From NCBI GenBank assembly GCA_036404435.1, contig DASWZN010000051.1:186001-250000 (forward strand): DNA of 64,000 nucleotides, in the 5' to 3' direction. The DNA comes from DASWZN01 sp036404435 (GTDB taxonomy: Bacteria > Acidobacteriota > Terriglobia > Bryobacterales > Bryobacteraceae). Below the pieces are notes generated by a model. That model ran no database searches and was not told the DNA's origin. It saw only the letters and a list, made by a program, of their open reading frames with translations. A program made the position numbers and the translations under genes. This document shows, in pieces, positions 42,399 through 50,325 of the stretch. The stretch's first letter is position 1; each line of letters begins with the position of its first letter.

Positions 42399-43961
42399 AT
42401 GAGACTAGTGGTTCGTCCCGCAGCAAATCCAGCGGCCCGTCCGCCGGCCGCCGGCCGTCTGGCGCGCGGTTCGGTTCTCCGCACGGTGCACCAGTTCGCC
42501 TTGGTCGGCGTCTCCTTCGCCATGATGCCGTTCATGGTTCACACGCTGGGGGACCACTATTTCGGCATGTGGGCGCTGGTGGGGACATTCGTCAGCTTCA
42601 CCGGTTTTCTCGATTTCGGCCTCTCGCAGGCCGTGACGCGCTTCCTTGCGGCCGGGCTGGGATCGGGCGACGAAGAGCAGTGCAACCGCGTCTTCAACAC
42701 GGCGCTGGCGTGGTACGTCGCCGTCGGTGCGCTGGTCCTGGCAGCCGGGTGCGCCGCCGCCGTCCTGATCCCTTTCTGGCCCGGCCTCAAAGACGCCGCG
42801 CTCCTGGCAAAAGTAGTTCTGATCTTCAGCATGAGCGTGGCGATCAGCTTCCCCCTACGGGTCTTCGTGGGCATTCTGAACGCCCATTTGAGCTTCGACA
42901 AGACGGCGGCCCTCGACCTGACCACGCTCTTGCTGCGAACGATTGTGGCGGTCATCGTCCTCAAGAAAGGCTACGGAGTCGTCGGACTGGCGCTGGCGAC
43001 GTTCCTCTCCGGCATCCCGTCCTTTGTCCTGAGCATCCACTTCTCGCACAAGGAGCTGCCCTTCCTGCGCCTGCACCATGCCTACCGGCTGCGCGCGGCC
43101 GCGCGGGAACTGTTCTCTTACAGCTCGTTCAGCTTCGTCGCGCAGATCGCCGAGGTGGTGCGGATTCAGACCGCTGCCGTCGTAGTGGCCAGCTTCCTGG
43201 GACTGTCCGCCGTCACGCACTACCGCGTGGCGGGCAACATGGCGTCGTATATCGGGGATCTGATGACGGCGCTTCTCGGCGTCTTCGTGCCCGTGTTCAG
43301 CCAGCAGGCCGGAGCGCGCGACTACGACGCGATCCGCAGGACGTTCTTCTTCGTCAACAAGCTTTCGGTGGCGGTGTCGTCCTTTCTCGCCTTTGGACTG
43401 ATCGCCTGGGGCAAGCCGTTTATCGTCCGCTGGATGGGGCCGCGGTATGTGGACTCCTACGAATGCCTGCTGTGGCTGGCGCTGGCGTACCTGATCGCGC
43501 TCTTGCAGAACCCCTCGGTGAGCCTGTTGTACGGCCTCGCCAAGCATCGGTGGTTCGCGACGTTCGGCGTCATGGAGGGCGTGCTCAACGTCGGACTCTC
43601 CTTGGTAATGGTGCCACGCTACGGCATCAAGGGCGCTGCTTTGGCCGCGCTGGTGGCGGCTGGGGCGATCCGGCTGCTCATTCAGCCGGTCTATGTCTGC
43701 CGCGTCGCGGGCGTGCCCCTGGCGACGTATCTGAAGCGGGAAGGCTTGAACATCGCCACCGTAGCCGCCGCGCTCCTGGTTCCGGCGCTGGTGACGAGAG
43801 CGGTTGCGGGCCCGGACTACAGGCGGCTGGTGGCGACCGGTGTGGTGTCGCTGGTCTGCTACGCCGTGCCGGTCTGGTATTTCCTGTTCACACCCGCCGA
43901 GCGGCGCACGCTGCTGAACGCAGTCCCGCGGAGGCCTGCTTCGACGGCCGCTCAGGCTTGA
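42399..43961 (+). CDS. Polysaccharide flippase (Wzx/MOP superfamily)
   Basis: About 520 residues from ATG 42399; the frame is open to 42198 but the extra part is not membrane-like. Around twelve to fourteen hydrophobic helices run through the protein, beginning FALVGVSFAMMPFMVHTLGDHYFGMWALVGTF and including FGLSQAVTRFLAAGLGSGDEEQ, typical of MOP/Wzx lipid-linked oligosaccharide flippases. It would move lipid-linked glycan units across the inner membrane. The adjacent glycosyltransferases and methyltransferase fit an exported surface glycan. No Wzy polymerase is recognised nearby. Confidence 0.85.
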   Translation: MRLVVRPAANPAARPPAAGRLARGSVLRTVHQFALVGVSFAMMPFMVHTLGDHYFGMWALVGTFVSFTGFLDFGLSQAVTRFLAAGLGSGDEEQCNRVFNTALAWYVAVGALVLAAGCAAAVLIPFWPGLKDAALLAKVVLIFSMSVAISFPLRVFVGILNAHLSFDKTAALDLTTLLLRTIVAVIVLKKGYGVVGLALATFLSGIPSFVLSIHFSHKELPFLRLHHAYRLRAAARELFSYSSFSFVAQIAEVVRIQTAAVVVASFLGLSAVTHYRVAGNMASYIGDLMTALLGVFVPVFSQQAGARDYDAIRRTFFFVNKLSVAVSSFLAFGLIAWGKPFIVRWMGPRYVDSYECLLWLALAYLIALLQNPSVSLLYGLAKHRWFATFGVMEGVLNVGLSLVMVPRYGIKGAALAALVAAGAIRLLIQPVYVCRVAGVPLATYLKREGLNIATVAAALLVPALVTRAVAGPDYRRLVATGVVSLVCYAVPVWYFLFTPAERRTLLNAVPRRPASTAAQA

Positions 43962-43966
43962 GCAAT

Positions 43967-44190
43967 GTGGCGTACGCTTTAGAGGCTGCTGAAAAAGTCC
44001 CTGGGCAAGCTGAAGCATGCCCCACGTGCGGCTACAAGTCATTGGTTTGCCATGTGGGATAAGCTTCAGCTTGTCCTCTCCCAACCCCTGAGGGGACTTT
44101 TTCAGCAGCCTCTTTAGCGTGCGGCGGCGAACTTCAGTTCGCCGTTCAACGGGCTGAAGCCCGCGGCTGCACGCTAGAAGCGTGCGCCAC
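43967..44190. repeat. Composite palindromic repeat (BIME-like) containing foldback element B
   Basis: It begins GTGGCGTACGCTT and ends AAGCGTGCGCCAC, so the outer ends are an inverted repeat. Between them lie foldback element B, then hairpins GGCGAAC-TTCA-GTTCGCC (44126-44143), GGGCTGAAGCCC (44151-44162) and GCACGCT-AGA-AGCGTGC (44169-44185). The last one overlaps the region just before the DUF362 promoter. Confidence 0.75.
43982..44112 (+). mobile_element. 131-bp foldback (MITE-like) element, copy B
   Basis: Ends GAGGCTGCTGAAAAAGTCC / GGACTTTTTCAGCAGCCTC, flanked by a perfect TTTA duplication (43978-43981 and 44113-44116). The interior is nearly identical to copy C and to the reverse complement of copy A. 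Its target is the loop of the same palindromic repeat. Confidence 0.78.
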
Positions 44191-44192
44191 GT

Positions 44193-44198
44193 TACAAT
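44193..44198 (+). promoter_or_regulatory. -10-like TACAAT for the DUF362 gene
   Basis: TACAAT followed by 7 nt and ATG 44206. No SD is seen; a leaderless start is likely. This favours 44206 over ATG 44197, which lies inside the hexamer. Confidence 0.45.
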
Positions 44199-44205
44199 GA
44201 CCCCG

Positions 44206-45642
44206 ATGCCCGCCGGATTGGAAACGGTGGTGGCCGTCGCCAGAAGCCTCCAGCCCGCATACGCAACGCTGGAGCGGCCTGTTGCGGCGCCGGAGCTGCC
44301 CTCGGGGTGCGCGCCCACGGTGGCGCTGGCCGCGCTGCGCGATCTTTTCTCGACCTGGGGCCTGGATCGGGAACGCGCCGGAACGCCGCAGTGGAACCCG
44401 CTCGGCGCGCTGATCCCGCCGGGCGCCCGCGTGGTGCTCAAGCCGAACTGGGTGCTTCACCGCAACGAGTCCGGCGCCGGCTTGGATTGCCTGGTGACCC
44501 ACCCGAGCGTCATCGAGGCGGCGCTGGAGTACGTCGCGCTGGCGCAGCCTTCCGAAGTAACGATCGGCGACGCGCCGTTGCAGGGCTGCGATTTTCAGGC
44601 TCTCATGAGCGCTTGCGGAATCGAGGCTATCGCCAGCCGCCTCCGCGATCGCGGGCTCCCCGTGCGGATCGCCGACTTCCGTCGCACCATCCTGCACGGC
44701 AGGGGCTTCGGCGATGCGCGCAGCGAGGATTGCCGCGATCTGGCCGGCTATGTCCTGTTCGATCTGGCGGAGCAAAGCCTGCTCGATCCGCTGGCCGCCG
44801 ACGCGCGCAAGTTCCGTGTCACCATGTACGACCCGGCCCTGCTCCTCCGGACGCACGCGCCGGGCAGGCACCAGTACCTGATAGCCCGCGAGGTCATCGC
44901 GGCGGACGTAGTGGTGAATCTGCCGAAACTCAAGTCGCACAAGAAGGCGTGCATCACGGGCGCGCTCAAGAACCTGGTCGGCATCAACGGCAATAAGGAA
45001 TTCCTGCCCCACCACCGCAAGGGCGGCTCGGACGCCGGCGGCGACTGCTACCCCGGTCACTCCTGGCTGAAGAGCCGGGCCGAAGACCTGCTGGACGCCG
45101 CCAACGGCCGGCCGGAGGGCTGGCCGCGCCGGTCGCTCGGCAAGGCCGCCGAACTGGCCGCCCGAAGCGCGCGCTGGCTCGGCGCCGACGACAACCTGGA
45201 GGGCTCCTGGTACGGCAACGATACGGTCTGGCGCATGTGTCTCGACCTGCAAAGAGTGCTGCGTTACGGACGGCTGGACGGCTGCCTCGACGCGGCCGCC
45301 CAGCGCACGGTGATCACGCTGACCGACGCCATCATCGGCGGCGAGGGCGAAGGGCCGCTGGCCAACACTCCCATTGCCTCGGGCTTCCTCACCGGGGCGC
45401 TGAATCCGGCCGCCGCCGAGTGGGTGCACGCGCGCCTCATGGGTTTCGATCCGCGCCGGATTCCCCTGGTCAGGGAGGCCTTCGGGGATTTCTCCTATCC
45501 GCTGGCGTCCTTCAGCCCCGCCGACATTCGCGTCGCTGTGGGGCAGGCGGTTTCGCCTGCCTCCGACATCCGGCCGCCGTCCGGAGTGGCCTTCCGCCCG
45601 GCGGAGGGATGGCGCGGGCGATGTGAGCTGGAGGCGAGGTGA
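44206..45642 (+). CDS. DUF362 protein
   Basis: 478 residues from ATG 44206. The DUF362 pattern is visible in PGARVVLKPNWV (about 76-90), GDAPLQGCDF, AADVVVNLPKLKSHKKACITGALKNLVGI (about 235-265) and DAIIGGEGEGP. DUF362 proteins are often near iron-sulfur or glycan genes, and their biochemical role is not settled. No CxxC ferredoxin motif is seen here. The last ~30 residues (GQAVSPASDIRPPSG..) are encoded by an interspersed palindromic repeat and are probably not part of the fold. It overlaps the next GT2 by 4 nt, so the pair is co-translated. Confidence 0.82.
   Translation: MPAGLETVVAVARSLQPAYATLERPVAAPELPSGCAPTVALAALRDLFSTWGLDRERAGTPQWNPLGALIPPGARVVLKPNWVLHRNESGAGLDCLVTHPSVIEAALEYVALAQPSEVTIGDAPLQGCDFQALMSACGIEAIASRLRDRGLPVRIADFRRTILHGRGFGDARSEDCRDLAGYVLFDLAEQSLLDPLAADARKFRVTMYDPALLLRTHAPGRHQYLIAREVIAADVVVNLPKLKSHKKACITGALKNLVGINGNKEFLPHHRKGGSDAGGDCYPGHSWLKSRAEDLLDAANGRPEGWPRRSLGKAAELAARSARWLGADDNLEGSWYGNDTVWRMCLDLQRVLRYGRLDGCLDAAAQRTVITLTDAIIGGEGEGPLANTPIASGFLTGALNPAAAEWVHARLMGFDPRRIPLVREAFGDFSYPLASFSPADIRVAVGQAVSPASDIRPPSGVAFRPAEGWRGRCELEAR
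45542..45561. repeat. GGCAGGC palindrome captured in the DUF362 3' coding end
   Basis: GGCAGGCGGTTTCGCCTGCC is a perfect inverted repeat within the last codons of the DUF362 gene. The same core with a CCCC/GGGG extension lies at 57801-57824 and a looser form at 59123-59144. Confidence 0.6.
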
Positions 45643-46781
45643 GCGCCGCACTATTCGTCTTCGGCGCGGCCTTCGTTCTTTATGTGATGCTCGGCTACCC
45701 CGCCCTGCTCGCGATCCTGGCGCGGCTCCGGCCGGCGCCCGTCGCGGCGCGGCCGCAGTCGAAGCGCGTAACCGTTCTGTTGCCGGTGCACAACGGCGCG
45801 GCGTGGATCGAAGCGAAGCTGCGTTCGCTCCTGGCGCTCGATTATTCCCGCGAGTTGGTGCAGGTTGTCGTGATCTCGGACGGCTCCGACGACGGGACCG
45901 AGGAGATCGCCCGTGCGTTCGCATCCCAGGGAGTCGAGCTGTTCTCGCTTCCGAGGGCCGGAAAAATGGTCGCGCTGAACGAGGGCATGCGGCACGCCAC
46001 CGGCGAGATTCTGCTCTTCACTGACGTGCGCCAGGAACTGGATCGGGCCAGCCTTCGCAGCCTGGTCGCCTGCTTCGCGGATCCGAAGGTCGGTGTGGTG
46101 AGCGGAGAACTCGTAATCCGCCAGGGCCGCACGCTCGAAGAAGTGAACGTGGGGGCCTACTGGCGCTACGAGAAGTGGATCCGCAAGCATCAGAGCAGGC
46201 TCGATTCGCTCATGGGTGCAACCGGCTGCATCTATGCGATGCGCGCCAGCCTGGCCGCGCCCCTCGCGCCGGACACGATTCTGGACGACGTGATGCTGCC
46301 GCTGGGCGCGTTCTTCCAGGGCTACCGCTTGATCCTCGACGAAGGCGCGCGCGCCTATGACGACCCGACCTCGCTCCGCTCCGAGTTTCGCCGCAAGGTG
46401 CGCACCCTGGCCGGCGTCTACCAGACCATCGGCCGGGTTCCGCAACTGCTGGGCCCCCGGAACCGCATGTGGATTCACTTCGTGTCTCACAAGCTGGGGC
46501 GGCTGCTCCTGCCGTGGGCGATGCTCCTGATCCTGGCCGGCAGCTTCGGGCTTCCTGGAGTGTGGCGAACACTGGCCCTGGCCGGGCAGGCCGCGTTCTC
46601 TGTGTTGATTCTGCTGGACTTGGCGCTTAGCGACTCTTCGCCGCTCAAACGGGTTACCGCTCCTGCGCGGACGGTTTTTGTACTCCTGGCTGCGGCGTTC
46701 TGCGCCGTCTTCTATCTGCTGCTGCCCCGGCAGCCCCTCTGGCAGCCTACCGGGTCGCCCACGGCGCGGGCCGGCCGCTGA
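45639..46781 (+). CDS. GT2 family glycosyltransferase with C-terminal membrane helices
   Basis: 380 residues, GTG start overlapping the previous stop (GTGA). One N-terminal membrane helix, then GT-A motifs: VTVLLPVHNGAAWIE, VVVISDGSDDGTEEIA, LFTDVRQEL, LMGATGCIYAMRASL, and the acidic ILDDVMLPLGAF. Further hydrophobic helices lie at about 290-360. The layout resembles processive membrane-anchored GT2 enzymes (HAS/cellulose-synthase-like), but the QxxRW motif typical of processive enzymes is not found, so it may add single sugars. Part of the glycan region. Confidence 0.85.
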   Translation: MSAALFVFGAAFVLYVMLGYPALLAILARLRPAPVAARPQSKRVTVLLPVHNGAAWIEAKLRSLLALDYSRELVQVVVISDGSDDGTEEIARAFASQGVELFSLPRAGKMVALNEGMRHATGEILLFTDVRQELDRASLRSLVACFADPKVGVVSGELVIRQGRTLEEVNVGAYWRYEKWIRKHQSRLDSLMGATGCIYAMRASLAAPLAPDTILDDVMLPLGAFFQGYRLILDEGARAYDDPTSLRSEFRRKVRTLAGVYQTIGRVPQLLGPRNRMWIHFVSHKLGRLLLPWAMLLILAGSFGLPGVWRTLALAGQAAFSVLILLDLALSDSSPLKRVTAPARTVFVLLAAAFCAVFYLLLPRQPLWQPTGSPTARAGR

Positions 46782-46822
46782 GCACTATAGACAACTAAAG
46801 CTTGGCGATACCAGGTGGCCGA

Positions 46823-48073
46823 TTAGTTGAAAAGACCGAGATCGATCGCGTCAGCCATCGCGCGATAGCCAGCATCGTTGGGATGGAGATGGTCTCGCGA
46901 GGCAAAGCGTGGCAACAGTCTGCTCGGGTGATCCGGATCGCGCAAAACCGCGTCGAAATCTATCACGCCATCGAACGCACCGCTGGTCCGGATCCATTTA
47001 TTTACCGTCTGCCGAATTGCTTCCTTGGATTCCGAGTAGTAGCCAGGAAGATCCATACCTTCAAAAGGACTGATCGTGGCGCCAATCAGCTTCACCCCGC
47101 GACCGTGAGTACGGGAAATCAATTGGCGATAGGCGTCGATCAAGTCCTCAGGAGTGCGAACATCGGCTGGATCGGCGAGGTAGTTCCCGCCCAGCTTTGC
47201 GCCTGGGAAACCGATGTCATTGATCCCTTCGAGCAGCACGATGTGCGTCACGCCTGGTAGCGCCAGTACGTCCCGGTCGAAGCGAGCCAAGGCGCTCACA
47301 CCTAGGCCGAAACTAGAGCCGTCGTCCAGCAGCCGGTTACCGGCTATGCCCTCATTGACCACCGCCACCCTGGCGCCTTCGGGCGTCTTTCCCAGACGAC
47401 GGATGAGATCGCTCGGCCAATTGTGGTCCGCATCCACGGTGGACCCATCACCGTCGACGATGGAATCTCCAAACGCCACCACCAGCCGCTGGGATGGACG
47501 AGCGGGAACGAGCACGGCACTGACCAGGATTGACGACTCAGACACAAATCCAGCTTCTATGTTCTCCGCACGAGTATGGTCGCCACGTTGCGAGGCCACT
47601 GCGCGCTTGAGCGCGAGCGCATGCACCGTTGGGGTGGCGACGCGTTTGGGGAAATAGAGGCTTATGCTGATCTCGGCTCCGAAAGTGACAGGAAAGGCGA
47701 CCGGGTCACTGAGGACCGGCGCCCCCGCGGGGATCGTGACCGAATTGTGCCGCCCGAAAGTGACAGTCTGAATCGAGCCTGGTCTGACGCTCGTCGAGTC
47801 GTTCGGCACCGCAACAGTCGCCGAGCCAACGAGGAGAGGTGCGGAGCCGTATTCGTTAGAAAGGCGAAGGCAGATCTGGGATCCTCCGATGGATACCCGC
47901 ACGCGCTCACGCACGGTCTGGTCTTCGATCTTGAACAGCGGCTCGGCTGGATCGGGCGCCGCTGACTGTGGGCTGGCCGCCCAAGTGGCGATCCAGGCAT
48001 TTCGCGGAGCCCCAGCGAGATGGGGAACAAACAGAAGGAAGCAGACGAGGGCACAGTTCCGCAATTCATTCAT
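46823..48073 (-). CDS. Secreted SGNH/GDSL hydrolase
   Basis: 416 residues with a signal peptide (LRNCALVCFLLFVPHLAGA). Block I FGDSIVDGDGST contains the nucleophile Ser near 205, NEGIAGNR is block II, LLEGINDIG is block III (GxND) and DHLHPNDAGYRAM is block V with the catalytic Asp and His. The N-terminal ~190 residues form a beta-rich domain (ISLYFPKRVATP) common in this lipase-like family (rhamnogalacturonan acetylesterase/GDSL type). The substrate is probably a carbohydrate ester. It is last in a likely operon AbrB - NIPSNAP - hydrolase. Its codon use looks looser than that of the surrounding genes. Confidence 0.9.
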   Translation of the reverse strand: MNELRNCALVCFLLFVPHLAGAPRNAWIATWAASPQSAAPDPAEPLFKIEDQTVRERVRVSIGGSQICLRLSNEYGSAPLLVGSATVAVPNDSTSVRPGSIQTVTFGRHNSVTIPAGAPVLSDPVAFPVTFGAEISISLYFPKRVATPTVHALALKRAVASQRGDHTRAENIEAGFVSESSILVSAVLVPARPSQRLVVAFGDSIVDGDGSTVDADHNWPSDLIRRLGKTPEGARVAVVNEGIAGNRLLDDGSSFGLGVSALARFDRDVLALPGVTHIVLLEGINDIGFPGAKLGGNYLADPADVRTPEDLIDAYRQLISRTHGRGVKLIGATISPFEGMDLPGYYSESKEAIRQTVNKWIRTSGAFDGVIDFDAVLRDPDHPSRLLPRFASRDHLHPNDAGYRAMADAIDLGLFN

Positions 48074-48079
48074 GCGGGC

Positions 48080-48553
48080 CTATTTCATCGCCGAATAATC
48101 CGCCGGGCGCATGTAAATCGTGTCCACATTTTCTATCAACTTTTCGGCCCGCTCGGATTTCACATACTCTTGAAACGCCGGGTCGGCATGAAACGCGTCC
48201 CAATTCTTTTTCCCTTCGTCCCGGCTGGCATGAGCCACGATGTAGACGAATGTGTTGTCCCAAGGCCCTCCCTCGGGTACCCAGTAACCGACAACGTTGA
48301 GATGGTGTTTGGCTTGTAGCTTTGAAGCGCCGCGAAAACGCGACTCGAGAGCCGGCACTTTGCCCGGAACGGCATGATAAACGTTAAGCTCGAAGACGCG
48401 ATTGCTATCGGCCCTCACTTGGGCCAAGTGCGTCAAGCGGGCAGTAATGAGCGATCCAGCAGCGAAGGAAACCAAGGCGGCGGCGCCAACAATCCGTCCT
48501 TTGAATTTCCGCCGGTTGAGCAATTCCAGGGCTGGTTTATGGTTCATCTTCAT
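48080..48553 (-). CDS. NIPSNAP-like exported protein
   Basis: 157 residues. An N-terminal membrane/signal segment (IVGAAALVSFAAGSLITA) is followed by a ferredoxin-like domain of the NIPSNAP family: RVFELNVYHAVPGKVPALESRF, NVVGYWVPEGGPWDNTFVYIVAH, FHADPAFQEYVKSERA. The biochemical role of bacterial NIPSNAP proteins is unclear. GAAGGAGA gives an SD for ATG 48553, 4 nt after the AbrB stop; it ends 6 nt before the hydrolase start. Confidence 0.8.
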   Translation of the reverse strand: MKMNHKPALELLNRRKFKGRIVGAAALVSFAAGSLITARLTHLAQVRADSNRVFELNVYHAVPGKVPALESRFRGASKLQAKHHLNVVGYWVPEGGPWDNTFVYIVAHASRDEGKKNWDAFHADPAFQEYVKSERAEKLIENVDTIYMRPADYSAMK

Positions 48554-48557
48554 CGGT

Positions 48558-48833
48558 TCATTCTCCTTCGTGGGAGTTCTGGCGCTGGCGCTCGTCCCGG
48601 ATTCTGCGGAGCGCTTCCTCGGATTCGGCGGAGGTCAGGCGCTTGCCGGTGTGGAACACCCAGACGCCGCGCTCCTTTTCGAGAGGGCTGACAGCGCGCT
48701 TAGGCCGCAGGATGACCTCGTCCCCCTGAACCATAAGTTCGAAAGTGTCGCCGACGGAGAGATGCAGGTCGTCCCGGAGGGCCTGGGGAAGCAGTACGCG
48801 GCCCGCTCGGTCAAGGCGCACCTTGTTTCGCAC
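48558..48833 (-). CDS. SpoVT/AbrB-domain regulator (orphan antitoxin-like)
   Basis: 91 residues from GTG 48833 (VRNKVRLDRAGRVLLP), or 98 from ATG 48854. The first ~45 residues form an AbrB swapped-hairpin DNA-binding fold: RLDRAGRVLLPQALRDDLHLSVGDTFELMVQGDEVILRPKR. The C-terminal tail (GKRLTSAESEEALRRIRDERQ) is helical, as in MazE/VapB-type antitoxins, but no toxin is adjacent. TATAAT stands 6 nt before the GTG, within a tandem repeat, which supports GTG and autoregulation. First gene of a likely operon with the NIPSNAP protein and hydrolase. Confidence 0.72.
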   Translation of the reverse strand: MRNKVRLDRAGRVLLPQALRDDLHLSVGDTFELMVQGDEVILRPKRAVSPLEKERGVWVFHTGKRLTSAESEEALRRIRDERQRQNSHEGE

Positions 48834-48875
48834 ACTGCCATTATAAAATGGCATCACCCATTCTATAAATGGCAT
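48834..48875 (-). promoter_or_regulatory. abrB-like promoter with a 21-bp tandem repeat
   Basis: The minus strand contains ATGCCATTTATAGAATGG and then ATGCCATTTTATAATGG, in tandem with a 21-nt period. TATAAT (48845-48840) is the -10 candidate. AbrB proteins bind AT-rich repeats, so this may be an autoregulatory site. Confidence 0.45.
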
Positions 48876-48980
48876 CCGGCACGAGTTACCGGCAGCCACG
48901 CTGGCGGGATCCGCGGCCAAGAGCCACAATGCCGAAGGTGCGGCTCCGCCATATCGGTGATAGGATAGGGTTTCGACCGA

Positions 48981-48988
48981 GGAAGGAG
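48981..48988 (+). promoter_or_regulatory. Strong ribosome binding site fixing a TTG start
   Basis: GGAAGGAG lies 7 nt before TTG 48996. It is the clearest SD in the region and decides the inositol-phosphate synthase start; no ATG is near. Confidence 0.6.
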
Positions 48989-48995
48989 CATCACG

Positions 48996-50315
48996 TTGGC
49001 TGGGAAGGATAACGTTCAGATCGCGCCCGCAGACGGAAAGTTGGGGGTGCTGATTCCCGGAATCGGGGCGGTGACCACGACCCTCATCGCGGGAGTCGAA
49101 GCCATACGGCGCGGCATCGGGAAACCGATCGGTTCTCTCACCCAGATGGCGACCATCCGCCTGGGAAAGCGCACCGACGGGCGGACGCCCAAGATCAGCG
49201 ACTTCGTCCCCCTGGCGGGCCTGGACGACCTGGTGTTCGGCGGCTGGGACATCTTCGAGGACAACGGCTACGAATCGGCTGTCAACGCAGGCGTTCTGGA
49301 GCGCCCGTTGCTCGACCAGCTCAAGGAGCCGCTCTCGGCCATCCGGCCCATGAAGGCCGTCTTCTTCCCCGAGTACGTCAAGCGCCTGAACGGCCCCAAC
49401 ATCAAGCAGGGCGGCACGAAGATGGATAAGGCGCTGGCGGTCATCGACGACATCGAGCAGTTCCGTAAGTCCAGCGGCGCCTCGAGGCTGGTCATGATCT
49501 GGTGCGGCTCGACCGAGGTGTTTCACCGGGCGGCCGCCGTCCACCAGTCGCTGAAAGACTTCGAGTGCGGCCTGGCAAAGGACGACCCGGACATCTCCGC
49601 CAGCCAGATTTACGCCTACGCCGCGTTGAAGTCCGGCGTGCCGCACGCCAACGGCGCGCCGCACCTGACCACGGATTGCCCGGCCCTGCTCGAGCTGGCG
49701 CGCGAGAGGTGCGCGCCGGTCGCCGGCAAGGACTTCAAGACCGGCCAGACCTTCATGAAGACGCTGCTGGCGCCGGGCCTGAAGGCGCGCATGTTGGGCG
49801 TGGCCGGATGGTTCTCGACCAACATCCTGGGCAACCGCGACGGCGAGGTGCTGGACGATCCGGGTTCCTTCAAGTCCAAGGAGGAAACCAAGCTTTCGGT
49901 GCTCCAGCAGATCCTCCAGCCGGACCTTTACCCCACGCTCTACAAGGACCTCTACCACGCGGTGCGGATCAACTACTACCCGCCGCGCGGAGACGCCAAA
50001 GAGGGCTGGGACAACATCGACATTTTCGGGTGGCTCGGCTACCCGATGCAGATCAAGATCGACTTTCTGTGCCGCGATTCCATCCTGGCGGCCCCGGTCG
50101 CGCTCGATATCGTGCTGTTCCTCGACCTGGCGCAGCGCGCGGGCATGAAGGGGATACAGGAGTGGCTTTCGTTCTACTTCAAAGGGCCGATGACAGCGCC
50201 CGGGCTTTATCCCGAACACGACATTTTCATCCAACTCATGAAGCTCAAGAATACGCTTCGCTGGATGCGGGGCGAGGACCTGATCACCCATCTCGGCTTG
50301 GAGTATTACGACTAG
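48996..50315 (+). CDS. ino1: Inositol-3-phosphate synthase (myo-inositol-1-phosphate synthase)
   Basis: 439 residues from TTG 48996. NAD-binding loop PGIGAVTTTLIAG at about 20-32, family segments MIWCGSTEVFHRAAAVHQSL, LGVAGWFSTNILGNRDG (equivalent of the SNNxG substrate-loop region) and KIDFLCRDSILAAPVALDIVLFLDLA near the end. It converts glucose-6-phosphate to inositol-3-phosphate, the first step of inositol lipid or glycan synthesis. The epimerase starts 10 nt after its stop, so they form an operon. Confidence 0.9.
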   Translation: MAGKDNVQIAPADGKLGVLIPGIGAVTTTLIAGVEAIRRGIGKPIGSLTQMATIRLGKRTDGRTPKISDFVPLAGLDDLVFGGWDIFEDNGYESAVNAGVLERPLLDQLKEPLSAIRPMKAVFFPEYVKRLNGPNIKQGGTKMDKALAVIDDIEQFRKSSGASRLVMIWCGSTEVFHRAAAVHQSLKDFECGLAKDDPDISASQIYAYAALKSGVPHANGAPHLTTDCPALLELARERCAPVAGKDFKTGQTFMKTLLAPGLKARMLGVAGWFSTNILGNRDGEVLDDPGSFKSKEETKLSVLQQILQPDLYPTLYKDLYHAVRINYYPPRGDAKEGWDNIDIFGWLGYPMQIKIDFLCRDSILAAPVALDIVLFLDLAQRAGMKGIQEWLSFYFKGPMTAPGLYPEHDIFIQLMKLKNTLRWMRGEDLITHLGLEYYD

Positions 50316-50325
50316 CGACTAGGCC

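Noticed and set aside
42855..45924. Two long minus-strand frames (528 and 592 codons) across the flippase and DUF362/GT2 genes
   Set aside because: Composition is Arg/Gly/His-rich antisense of well-supported genes; no start signals or motifs.
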